In this document: piece after piece, positions 18,610-26,992 of the stretch
How the letters are laid out: each line of letters starts with the position of its first letter
How positions within the stretch are numbered: the stretch's first letter is position 1
From: Massilia timonae CCUG 45783
GTDB taxonomy: Bacteria > Pseudomonadota > Gammaproteobacteria > Burkholderiales > Burkholderiaceae_D
Reading direction: 5' to 3'
DNA: 64,000 bases
Assembly: GCF_000315425.1 (NCBI RefSeq)
Contig: NZ_JH992922.1
Span: 1,666,986-1,730,985, forward strand
The notes under the pieces: model-generated
What the model was told of the DNA's origin: nothing
Seen by the model: only the letters and a program-made list of their open reading frames with translations
The model's database searches: none
Translations under genes and position numbers: made by a program

Positions 18610-18675
18610 CCTGCCTTTCTTGAATGCCGGGATGGCCGGGCGCGGCCCGCGTGCGGCCGTCCCCGGCCCCATACC

Positions 18676-19971
18676 ATGATTACATCCGCATTTCTGCGCG
18701 CCGCCGTCGTGGCGGTGGCGCTCGTTCTGTCCGGCTGCGCCGCGAACCAGCTGCACGGCTACCAGCATGCCTATTACGCCTACAACGTTCCCGAGTCTCT
18801 GATGCAGTCGATCCAGGCCAAGCTGCGCCAGCACGGCCTGCCTGGCGCCACCATCAAGCGCGACCTGGTTGGAAGGGTGCAGCTCGTCGGCAGCTATGCC
18901 AACGAAGACGAGGTCGATCGTGCATTCATGATTGTCCAGTCGGTGGTCGGTATCAAGTCGACCTCGCCGTTCTATCCGGCCGGTGTGCGCGTCAAGCGCA
19001 TCGAGGACGAGGTGCGCGAGCAGCAAGTTGCCTCGCTGTCGGAAGCCGAGCGCCGCGCGCCGGCCCGCAATATCGCCCTGGTGGTCGGCATCAATACCTT
19101 CAAGGACCATACGCGGATATCGGCGGTGCCGGGGGAGGACGACGCGCGGGTGGTGGTGAAGGCGGCGCGCGGCGCGGGCTACCAGGTCACCGAGCTGCTC
19201 GGGTCCAGCGCCACCAAGGCCGCCATCGAGCGCGAGCTTGGCAGGATCGAACGTACGCTGCGCCCGCAAGACCAGCTGTTCGTGTATATCTCGAGCCATG
19301 GCAACGCGCCATTGCCGACCTCCAGGGGCGGCGATCAGCGCAAGATGTCCATCGTGGCATGGGATTCGAACGCCGGTGGCGCGGACAGGACCGAGCAGGA
19401 ACTCAATCTGCAGCGCACGTCGGTGGCCGATACGCTGGTGCAGAATCTGGCGCGCAAACCGACTCGCAACACCCGCATCTTCATCGATACCTGCTATAGC
19501 GGCGACATGCTGCGCGGCTTCCCCGATCAAAGCGGCGGTTACATTCTGGCGGCCAATGGTGGCCGGGTCGAGCGCGCCGGCCTGCCGCTGCAGTCCTGGA
19601 CCGGGGCCGCGTACACCACCAAGGCCATCCGGTTCGTCGACGATCGGCCGCAACCGGGCGAGGTCCGGCAGGACAAGGCTGATATTGCCGGCGATCGCGC
19701 CTACGCCATCATCACCGCGACCAGCGAAGGTGAATTGTCGCTGGCGCCGGAAAGCAACGGCACCTTCATGCTCGGTAACCGCGAGCTCAAAGGATCGTAT
19801 TTCACCCAGGCCTTCTTCGCTTTCCTGGAAGAAGAAAAAGGACATGTCGAGCCGGCGTTTGACCGAGCCCGTCAATTTACCAGCGACATGGCGCGAAAAG
19901 TGAGTCGCGCACGGATGACGCAGGTGCCGCGCCATTTCGCCACCGAGACCGCCATCCTCAACCGCTTCTGA
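18676..19971 (+). CDS. Caspase-like (C14) lipoprotein with BON-like domain, cassette gene 2
   Basis: Predicted lipoprotein of 431 residues with lipobox LSGC (C21). Residues about 40-105 resemble a BON domain (KLRQHGLPGATIK, GRVQLVGSY, VVGIKST). From residue 130 the sequence is a caspase-fold protease: NIALVVGINTF opens the core, the catalytic His is H209 in VYISSHGN, and the catalytic Cys is C273 in IFIDTCYSGD. Both dyad residues are intact, so it is probably active. Its location would be periplasmic or at the outer membrane, unusual for caspase homologues. Residues 313-323 read YTTKAIRFVDD, a motif found three more times in the next protein. A cleavage or docking role for that motif is an inference. 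Confidence 0.88.
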   Translation: MITSAFLRAAVVAVALVLSGCAANQLHGYQHAYYAYNVPESLMQSIQAKLRQHGLPGATIKRDLVGRVQLVGSYANEDEVDRAFMIVQSVVGIKSTSPFYPAGVRVKRIEDEVREQQVASLSEAERRAPARNIALVVGINTFKDHTRISAVPGEDDARVVVKAARGAGYQVTELLGSSATKAAIERELGRIERTLRPQDQLFVYISSHGNAPLPTSRGGDQRKMSIVAWDSNAGGADRTEQELNLQRTSVADTLVQNLARKPTRNTRIFIDTCYSGDMLRGFPDQSGGYILAANGGRVERAGLPLQSWTGAAYTTKAIRFVDDRPQPGEVRQDKADIAGDRAYAIITATSEGELSLAPESNGTFMLGNRELKGSYFTQAFFAFLEEEKGHVEPAFDRARQFTSDMARKVSRARMTQVPRHFATETAILNRF

Positions 19972-19999
19972 CGCGCCAATACATCTAATAGGAACTCAC

Positions 20000-20830
20000 A
20001 TGAAATACGCATTCGCTGCCGCCAGCCTTCTGCTCCTGTCGGGCGCATCGGCGGCCCAGGATGGCTACACTGCCAAGTCGCTGTTTTTCGGTGAAGACGG
20101 CAATGTTGTCGCGGCATCTACCGCGCAAAAGAGCACCGAAGCCAAGCCGGTCGTGGCAGCCAGGCAGGACAGCGCCGCCAAGCCGAAAAAAGCGCTGGCT
20201 GCACGCCAGATCGGCGCCAGCTATTTCATTCGCCTGAAGAACGCCGACGGCAGCACGAGCGACGTGCTGGCCAGCCGTACTTTCCGGAACGGCGACCGCT
20301 TCCAGCTCGGCGTCAAGGTCAACCGCCCGTCCTACGTCTATGTCCTGAACCAGGATCCGCATGGCCAGCTGTCGCAGATCTTCCCGGTGGCCGGTCAGGA
20401 TAACTACGTGAATGCGATGGGCACGGTGTTCCTGCCGAGCCGCGGTGCGTTCGAGTTCGACGCCACCCCTGGCACCGAACACCTGCTGGTATTCCTGTCG
20501 CCGACCCCGATGCGCGGCGGCGTCAATGAGCTGCTCGGCAAGTCGCAGCCCGACCTGGTGGCCGGCGTCGACCACGGTAGCTGCGGAAAGTCGCTGCCGG
20601 GCACGCCGCTGCTGGCCGACAACGGCTCGAGCGGCTATACCTCGAAGGCGATCACCTACAAGGACGACGCGGCAACCTGCGCCGCCCCGGCCTATACCTC
20701 GAAGGCGATCACCTTCAGCGAAGACCCGGCGCCGGGCGACGGTGGGCAGGTGGCCTCGTACGTCGTCAAGAAGACCAGCGGCAAGGCCGACAGCAAGCTG
20801 TTCCTGAAGATCAAGCTGGCCCACGAATAA
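20000..20830 (+). CDS. Exported DUF4384 protein, cassette gene 3
   Basis: Exported protein of 276 residues with a signal peptide (1-19, cleavage at ASA/AQ). Residues about 70-172 match DUF4384: FRNGDRFQLGVKVNRPSYVYVLNQDPHGQLSQIFP then FLPSRG and EHLLVFLSP. DUF4384 domains are often fused behind caspase domains in other bacteria, so the two separate genes here likely encode partners. A distinctive 11-residue motif occurs at 23-33 (YTAKSLFFGED), 213-223 (YTSKAITYKDD) and 232-242 (YTSKAITFSED); the caspase protein carries a fourth. Two Cys near 195 and 227 flank one copy. The gene lies 28 bases after the caspase gene. Confidence 0.85.
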   Translation: MKYAFAAASLLLLSGASAAQDGYTAKSLFFGEDGNVVAASTAQKSTEAKPVVAARQDSAAKPKKALAARQIGASYFIRLKNADGSTSDVLASRTFRNGDRFQLGVKVNRPSYVYVLNQDPHGQLSQIFPVAGQDNYVNAMGTVFLPSRGAFEFDATPGTEHLLVFLSPTPMRGGVNELLGKSQPDLVAGVDHGSCGKSLPGTPLLADNGSSGYTSKAITYKDDAATCAAPAYTSKAITFSEDPAPGDGGQVASYVVKKTSGKADSKLFLKIKLAHE

Positions 20831-20872
20831 GCCGCCTGCGGCGCGCACCCTACTACCAGACGGAAAACTGAT

Positions 20873-23800
20873 ATGTCTCACAACCACCTGATCATCGGCC
20901 TCGGCGGCAGCGGCGGCAAGATTATCCGCCAGATTCGCAAGACCATCGAGCGTAACAAGGACACGCAGGAACCGGACCGTTCGCTGGCCCGCTTCGGCTA
21001 TCTCTACATCGACACGTCCAATGATGAGCTGGACAAGAAGGAAGAGTGGAAGGTGCTCGGCAAGGACGTCGGCCTGAACCGCAGCGAATACCTGATCAAC
21101 ACCGCCAGCAATGTACGCCCGGTGCTGGACGACCCCGACTCATTCCCTGGCCTGAAGAAATGGGTCGAGCCGCGCAGCGTGTTCGATTTCGTCAACCCGA
21201 GCACGGCCGGCGCGGCCCAGCGCCGCAAGCTGGGCCGTCTCGTCTTCGCGCAGAACGCATCCAGCTTCGTCAAGGCGTTGGAAGGCCGCGTCAGGGAGCT
21301 CGAGGCCAGTCCCGGCAAAGTCGGCGTGACCATTCACGTGGTTTGCGGCCTGGCCGGCGGCACTGGCAGCGGTTCGGTGGTCGACGCGGTCGCGCAGATC
21401 CGCCACAAGTATCCGCATTACGAACAGTACCGCATCCTGGTGTACGCACTGCTGCCAGAAAAGAATTCCAAACGCGTGAAGAACGTGGCTGGCTTCGAGA
21501 ACTATTATGCGAACGGCTATGCCGCGCTGTCCGAGCTGAACGCGATGGCGGTTGGCAAATACCATCCGGTGAACTTGCTGGATGGAACCCCAATGGAGCA
21601 TGCCACATATTTCAACGGCTGTTACTTGGTAAACAATATCAATGAGCACAATATCCAGTTCGATGTCGAGTCGGAAGTGCCGAACATCGTTGCCGAGTTC
21701 ATCTACCAGAAAACCCTGAACAAGGAGTGGGAAGGCCTGGGGCGTGCGGAAAAAGGCGAGAACGATATCAAGAACTTCGAGAGCGACGAGGACATCGGCA
21801 AGGCCCGCGCCAAGCTGTTCCTGTCGTTCGGCATCAAGCGCGTGGTCGTGCCGGAGCAGGAAATCAAGGAATACCTGGCCTATGGCTTTGCCGAGCAGGC
21901 GGCGCGCCAGCTGATGTTCAACAATTTCCGCCAGGGTGAGGGCTATGCTGATGAACCGGTGGAAAAAGACTGGGGCGCGCAGGCACGCCAACCCGAAACC
22001 GCCCAGTCGCTGCTGCTGACCGACGCCCACCTGATGCTGGAAAGCGGCATTCTCGAGGACGACGCGCGCAACGCGAACTGGAAGCCGAGCCCGGAATACT
22101 GGAAGCAGATCGTCAGCCTCCTCGTGCCCGAGATCAAGGCGGACCCGACTCTCGAGCAGACTACCTGGGTGTCGGCGCTCAATACGCGCCTGGCCAAGGT
22201 CTTCGACGATACCTACCGGACCCTGGGTGGGGTGCGCAAGTTCTATGAGGTCAAGGGCAATGCGCGGCTCGAGATGGCGCGCCATATCGGCCGTCATATC
22301 GAGAAGGATTTCTTTGGTCGCTGGCGCGCCGGCGGCGCGTCGCTGATCCAGCTGCGCCACCTCACCGATGCGCTGGTGGCGCTGGTCGACGAACGCATGG
22401 GTGTTTACGCCGACCGCATCGCCAAGATGCCGGCCGCGCTGCAATCGGTGCAGGGACGCACCCAGCAGCTCAACGAACAATTCAACAGTGTCGGTTTCTT
22501 CGGCAAGCACCTGACCGACAAGCGCAGCGCGCTGTTCTCGGACATCGCTACCCAGCACCAGGAACTGTATGTGCTGCGCACCCAGCTCGAAGGCCTGAAG
22601 TTCGGCGCCGCCCTGCTGCCGTTCGTGAAGGAACAACTGCTGACGCTGCGCGCGCGCATCGACGAGCTGCACCAGAACCTGGCGGAAGCCACCAAGCGCT
22701 TCGGGAATGAACGCGACAAGCGCCTTGGCGCGGCGGATGCCGCCTACCAGAAGCGCGTATTCGACCAGGAGGCCATTGGCGCCGTGATGCGCGCGATCAC
22801 GATCGACGAGGCGGCCCAGGGCGCGCGCACCCAGCGCGTGCGCCAGGCCATCATCGACTTGGGGGGCACCGAGGTGAATTCGTTCGACCAGCTCCTGCAA
22901 AGCCTGAGCCTGGGCGGCATCATCAACTGCCTGTCGCAGGAGTCGGCCCAAATCGTCGAGCTCGCCCACGCCGAGATCGCGACCAGCATGCCGCCAGTGC
23001 TGCGTGTGAATATCGTCGAGCGCCTGCAGAAGAAGTACGACGCCAACCACGACGGCTTGCGCGACTTCGTGCGCGAGCTGTACGACGAAGCGGGGTCGCT
23101 GCTCACCTTCAACAAGACCGAAGTCGATCGCACCGTGGCCAATAATGCCGGCGGTAGCCAGGGCCGCACCCAGACCGTCGGCGTGTTCGTGCCGGAGTGC
23201 CAGCACCAGAGCGGCTTCCGGGCCATGCTGGCGAGGATGTTCGAGGAGCAGAAGGACCCCACCGCGCCCGATACCAAGGTTGCGACCGGCAATCTGCCGA
23301 ACCAGATCGTGATCATGAAGATCGCGTCGATGATGCCGGCACGCTTCATTGAATCGCTGGCTGAGCTGAAGCGTCACTACGATGGCCTGCAGCGCGACCG
23401 CAACGAATCGATCCTGCTGCACAGCGACGGTGATGGCCGCCGCCTGCCACCGCTGTACGCCAAGTCATCGGCCGAGCTGCAGCTCCTGGCGCGGCGCAAA
23501 CCGATCCTGCTGGTGGCGCGCCTGCTGGGCATGATCAAAGAACGCCAGAACCGCACCACCGGCCTGCAGGAATGGGTATTCATCCACGACGTCGATGGCT
23601 TGCCGGCCTCGAAGGTGATGGAAGGCCGGAACTGGGATGCCGTGTTCGACGCGGATCACAGCGAAGACCTGCGTGGCCTGGTGGAACGTGAAGTCACGCG
23701 CCGCATCGACAGCGAATTCAAGCACCAGGAGAAGAAGGAAGAGCTGTACACCGCCTTCCGCGCCCTGGCCCGCGCCCGCTTCGATGAAGCCGGTCAGGAT

Positions 23801-23875
23801 GACCAGGATCCGGCATACCAGCAGCTGCAGGGCCTGGCCGCACCGGTGCGCTCGATCATCGGCATCGCCGCCTGA
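20873..23875 (+). CDS. Tubulin/FtsZ-like GTPase (Tubulin_2 type), cassette gene 4
   Basis: A 1000-residue cytoplasmic protein of the bacterial tubulin-like family. The N-terminus LIIGLGGSGGKIIRQI is the first nucleotide-binding loop, YLYIDTSNDEL matches the following strand, and GLAGGTGSGSVVDAV (159-173) is the tubulin signature loop (GGTGSG) for GTP. The remaining 700 residues are mostly helical, with predicted coiled-coil-rich segments around residues 530-640, and no signal peptide. Such long tubulin-like proteins are scattered in bacterial accessory clusters; their role is not known to me. Its position behind an exported caspase and DUF4384 protein is the main clue and suggests a complex acting on both sides of the membrane. 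Confidence 0.87.
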   Translation: MSHNHLIIGLGGSGGKIIRQIRKTIERNKDTQEPDRSLARFGYLYIDTSNDELDKKEEWKVLGKDVGLNRSEYLINTASNVRPVLDDPDSFPGLKKWVEPRSVFDFVNPSTAGAAQRRKLGRLVFAQNASSFVKALEGRVRELEASPGKVGVTIHVVCGLAGGTGSGSVVDAVAQIRHKYPHYEQYRILVYALLPEKNSKRVKNVAGFENYYANGYAALSELNAMAVGKYHPVNLLDGTPMEHATYFNGCYLVNNINEHNIQFDVESEVPNIVAEFIYQKTLNKEWEGLGRAEKGENDIKNFESDEDIGKARAKLFLSFGIKRVVVPEQEIKEYLAYGFAEQAARQLMFNNFRQGEGYADEPVEKDWGAQARQPETAQSLLLTDAHLMLESGILEDDARNANWKPSPEYWKQIVSLLVPEIKADPTLEQTTWVSALNTRLAKVFDDTYRTLGGVRKFYEVKGNARLEMARHIGRHIEKDFFGRWRAGGASLIQLRHLTDALVALVDERMGVYADRIAKMPAALQSVQGRTQQLNEQFNSVGFFGKHLTDKRSALFSDIATQHQELYVLRTQLEGLKFGAALLPFVKEQLLTLRARIDELHQNLAEATKRFGNERDKRLGAADAAYQKRVFDQEAIGAVMRAITIDEAAQGARTQRVRQAIIDLGGTEVNSFDQLLQSLSLGGIINCLSQESAQIVELAHAEIATSMPPVLRVNIVERLQKKYDANHDGLRDFVRELYDEAGSLLTFNKTEVDRTVANNAGGSQGRTQTVGVFVPECQHQSGFRAMLARMFEEQKDPTAPDTKVATGNLPNQIVIMKIASMMPARFIESLAELKRHYDGLQRDRNESILLHSDGDGRRLPPLYAKSSAELQLLARRKPILLVARLLGMIKERQNRTTGLQEWVFIHDVDGLPASKVMEGRNWDAVFDADHSEDLRGLVEREVTRRIDSEFKHQEKKEELYTAFRALARARFDEAGQDDQDPAYQQLQGLAAPVRSIIGIAA

Positions 23876-23940
23876 CCGCTTGACCGTGCCGGCCGCCGTC
23901 GCGGCCGGCCACCATACAACATTGAAGAGAGAGTAACGAT

Positions 23941-24675
23941 ATGGCCAAGTACAAGTGCCCGACCCTGGGCGATTGCGACCGCGCGAATGCCGGCGAAGTG
24001 TTTGAACGCGCACCGGGGGAAGACCTGAAGTGCCCGGGCTGCTCCACGCTGCTGGAAGCCCAGGCCGCAGGCCCCGTCGCAGGCAAGAAGAACAAGCTCG
24101 TGGCGCCAATCGCCGCGGCGGTCGTGCTGGCGGCCGGCGTGGGCGGCTACCTGGTGCTCCAATCGCCGTCCGGCCCTGCCATGGAAGAGGTCGTGGCCGC
24201 TCCGGTCCCAGCCGTCGTGGCGACGGACAGTGCGGTCGCGCAGCCGGAAGTGCAGCAGGCCAGCTTCGGGATCGCGCCATCCGAAACCGATACCGCCGCC
24301 TTGCGCCTGCAGGGCGAGAAGCAGCTGCTGGACGGGAAGGCGGGAGAGGCGGAAGCATCCGGCAATCAGGCCGCTGCCAATGAAATGATGAAAGTTGCCA
24401 TTGCAAGGATGGCTCAGGGCAAGCTGGAAGAGGCAGAGAAGGAGTTGCTGGCGGCCCGTGCCCGTGCGCCAAAGCAGCCGCTCGTCTACTACAACATGGC
24501 CGTCCTGCGTCTCAAGCAGGCACGTACTGATGACGCGCTGAAGGAATTCGAAGGCGCGTTCCTCGCCGGCTTCACCCATTTCCGCGAGATGGATGCCGAC
24601 CCCGACCTGGACGCGTTGCGCAAGGACGCGCGCTTCGTGAAGCTGGTGGAACAGTACCGTCCGAAAGGCGCCTGA
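23941..24675 (+). CDS. Zinc-ribbon membrane protein with TPR-like tail, cassette gene 5
   Basis: A 244-residue single-pass membrane protein. Residues 1-36 form a zinc ribbon (C6, C12, C31, C34: KCPTLGDC and KCPGC). Residues 52-73 are a hydrophobic transmembrane helix. The rest lies on the other side and contains a helical TPR-like region from about 105 (LEEAEKELLAARARAPKQP, YYNMAVLRLKQA) ending in a TPR-end-like block DPDLDALRKDARFVKLVEQY (217-236). A cytoplasmic zinc ribbon with a periplasmic TPR tail would let it link the cytoplasmic tubulin-like GTPase to exported partners; this topology is an inference. The next gene begins two bases after its stop. Confidence 0.82.
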   Translation: MAKYKCPTLGDCDRANAGEVFERAPGEDLKCPGCSTLLEAQAAGPVAGKKNKLVAPIAAAVVLAAGVGGYLVLQSPSGPAMEEVVAAPVPAVVATDSAVAQPEVQQASFGIAPSETDTAALRLQGEKQLLDGKAGEAEASGNQAAANEMMKVAIARMAQGKLEEAEKELLAARARAPKQPLVYYNMAVLRLKQARTDDALKEFEGAFLAGFTHFREMDADPDLDALRKDARFVKLVEQYRPKGA

Positions 24676-24676
24676 G

Positions 24677-25351
24677 ATGTGGCCTGTGCACCCGGTCGGA
24701 AAGGCGTTCGTATGCCTGTCGCTGGCGCTGCTGATGACCGGGTGCGCGCGTGAAGATGGCAGCAAAATCATCGGTCAATGGCGCGCCGAGCGCTTCCAGG
24801 TGATGAGCCTGAAGGTGCCGATCGGCCCCGAACTGACCATCTCGCGCGACATGCTGAAGGCAGGAGCCGAGGTCGCGGTACCGATTGGCGGCATCAGCCA
24901 GGACGGCAGCGAGATCACGCTCGATCTGCCGCTGTATTTCGGCCTGACCTTCAACCTGGTCGACGACGACCGCATGTATCTCGATTTGCCGCTGGTTGAA
25001 CGCATCTATTACCGGCGCGTGTCCGCGCAAGCGCAAATGCAGTCGGCTGTCACGGTCACGTCCACCGCCGTCGCGCATCGTCCCGCGCCTGTACCGGACC
25101 TAGCGCCGGCTCCAATGACAGCGCCGGCTCCCGTTGCGCTTGCCGTCCCGGCGCCGGTCGTGGCAAGCATCTATTCGTCTGCGCTGGCCGCGGCGCGTAG
25201 CGGTGATCATGATGCGGCGGTGAGGTTGTTGCATCGTGCGTTCGAAGGGGAAGGGATCCGGTCGGCCGACGTGCGAGCCGCGCCCGAATGGTCGGCGCTA
25301 CACGACGATGTCCGGTTCCAGGCGCTGGTCGCCCGTTACAGCGACCAATAG
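24677..25351 (+). CDS. Lipoprotein with TPR-like tail, cassette gene 6
   Basis: Predicted lipoprotein of 224 residues with lipobox LMTGC (C23). Residues 25-115 form a beta-rich domain (IIGQWRAERFQV, DGSEITLDLPLYF) resembling small lipocalin-like or DUF-type lipoprotein folds. A Pro/Ala linker (about 132-160) leads to a short helical region ending in APEWSALHDDVRFQALVARYS, which resembles the end of the preceding protein (D-x-x-L-x-x-L-x-x-D-x-R-F-x-x-L-V-x-x-Y). The single base between the genes implies tight co-translation. It is the last gene of the cassette; the following M64 gene has its own ribosome site 84 bases later. Confidence 0.8.
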   Translation: MWPVHPVGKAFVCLSLALLMTGCAREDGSKIIGQWRAERFQVMSLKVPIGPELTISRDMLKAGAEVAVPIGGISQDGSEITLDLPLYFGLTFNLVDDDRMYLDLPLVERIYYRRVSAQAQMQSAVTVTSTAVAHRPAPVPDLAPAPMTAPAPVALAVPAPVVASIYSSALAAARSGDHDAAVRLLHRAFEGEGIRSADVRAAPEWSALHDDVRFQALVARYSDQ

Positions 25352-25435
25352 GCATCGTCGGCGCTTGCCGCACAAGACGGTAGACAGGGAGGAGGATGGG
25401 CTTAGAATATCGCGATCTACTTTCCAGGAGTCGCG

Positions 25436-26848
25436 ATGCGCCTGTCTCATTTTCTTGCTGCGTTGCTGCTGGGCGCACTTGCTTCGATTGCCTGGGCTGC
25501 CCAGCCGGCCACGGTCCGTCTCGACTACACCCACAGCGGCAATGCACTACAAGACGCCTACGCCATCGAGCGCGTGGTGATCGAACCGCTGCCCTGGCCG
25601 GGCAGCATGGCGCGCAATCTCGACGACACCAACCGCGGCCAGAACCGGGTCGAGGTGGTCGATGCGAAAACCGGCGACCTGCTGTACTCGCGCGGCTTCT
25701 CGACCGTGTTCGGCGAATGGCGCACCACCGAGGAGGCGAACCGCATCAGCCGCTCGTTCCAGGAATCGGTGCGCTTCCCGCAGTTCGCGCAAGCGGTGCG
25801 GGTGCGCATCCTCAAGCGCGACGAGCGCAACCAGTTTTCGGTGGCCTGGAGCGTCGAGGTCGATCCGAATGCGCAGGACGTCATCCGGCGCCAGCCGCCG
25901 GCGCTGGCGACGCCGATCGCGATTCACTCCAGCGGGCCGTCGGCCGACAAGGTCGACCTCCTGATCCTGGGCGATGGCTATACGCAGAAGGACATGAAGA
26001 AGTTCGAGCAGGATGCGCGCCGCCTGACGAAGCACCTGTTCTCGGTGTCGCCGTTCCGTGAACGCGCGAAGGATTTCAATGTCTGGGCGATGGCGGCGCC
26101 GACCGAAAAGTCGGGCATCAGCCGGCCGTCGACCGGCGTGCACAATCCGTCCGCGCTGGGCACGCGCTACGACATCTTCGGCAGCGAACGCTATGTGCTC
26201 ACGCTCGACAACCGCGCGCTGCGCGATATCGCCCAGCACGCGCCGTATGAATTCATCGAGATCCTGGTGAACAACGACACCTATGGCGGAGGCGGCATCT
26301 TCGGCCAGTTCAGCACCGCGGCGGCGGGCAACGACTGGGCCGACTACCTGTTCGTGCACGAATTCGGCCACCACTTCGCCGGCCTGGCCGATGAGTACTA
26401 CACCTCGCCCGTGGCTTACCAGCCGGCCAGCGGCCGCATGGAACCGTGGGAGCCGAACGTCACCGCGCTGCGCGACCCCGCCAACCTCAAATGGCAGCGC
26501 CACGTGAAGGACGGCACACCGCTGCCGACGCCGTGGCCCAAGGCCGAATACGAACAAGAGTCGCGCGCCTACCAGAAGAAGCGCGCCGCGCTGCGCGCCG
26601 AGAATCGCCCGGAATCCGAAATGAGCGCGCTGTTCCATGAAGACCTGAAGCGTACCAACGCATTGTTCGCGCAGCAGCCGCACCGGCATACGATCGGCGC
26701 CTTTGAAGGCGCCAACTACGAAGCCAGCGGCTACTACCGGCCGGCGATGCAATGCCTGATGTTCGATCGCAGCGACAAGTTCTGCCCGGTGTGCCAGGAC
26801 GGCATCGGCGACATCATCGATCTCTATGCTGGGCCTGCTCAGCAGTAA
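25436..26848 (+). CDS. Exported M64-family metallopeptidase (IgA peptidase M64)
   Basis: Exported metallopeptidase of 470 residues with a signal peptide (1-21, AWA/AQ). The zinc site is HEFGHHFAGLADE (H308, E309, H312 and the downstream D319), the form seen in peptidase family M64. The N-terminal 150 residues are the M64 N-terminal beta domain; VDLLILGDGYTQKDMKKF (173-190) begins the catalytic domain as in other members. M64 was named for an IgA protease of Clostridium ramosum, but homologues in environmental bacteria have unknown substrates. AGGAG precedes the ATG at 25436. It follows the caspase cassette on the same strand and could be a separate transcript. Confidence 0.88.
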   Translation: MRLSHFLAALLLGALASIAWAAQPATVRLDYTHSGNALQDAYAIERVVIEPLPWPGSMARNLDDTNRGQNRVEVVDAKTGDLLYSRGFSTVFGEWRTTEEANRISRSFQESVRFPQFAQAVRVRILKRDERNQFSVAWSVEVDPNAQDVIRRQPPALATPIAIHSSGPSADKVDLLILGDGYTQKDMKKFEQDARRLTKHLFSVSPFRERAKDFNVWAMAAPTEKSGISRPSTGVHNPSALGTRYDIFGSERYVLTLDNRALRDIAQHAPYEFIEILVNNDTYGGGGIFGQFSTAAAGNDWADYLFVHEFGHHFAGLADEYYTSPVAYQPASGRMEPWEPNVTALRDPANLKWQRHVKDGTPLPTPWPKAEYEQESRAYQKKRAALRAENRPESEMSALFHEDLKRTNALFAQQPHRHTIGAFEGANYEASGYYRPAMQCLMFDRSDKFCPVCQDGIGDIIDLYAGPAQQ

Positions 26849-26992
26849 TCTTTGCTTACAACTCTGACAATTTGACTGTGGGCTGTCTAACAGACCCGGC
26901 GCTGCGATAAGCCTATTCTGGAATCACTGAAGAACAACAACGACTGCACAGGCAACCCCGCACTGTGTAGACCACCAGAAAGGAAACACATC

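Noticed and set aside
17905..19935. 676-codon minus-strand open frame across the caspase genes
   Set aside because: Shadow of the real plus-strand genes, with typical anticodon-bias composition and no motifs.
18676..19971. BON-like N-terminal domain as a secretin-type domain
   Set aside because: Too short and without secretin context; BON is a better fit, though still by eye only.
21140..23422. 760-codon minus-strand open frame opposite the tubulin-like gene
   Set aside because: Shadow; the plus strand carries the GTPase motifs.
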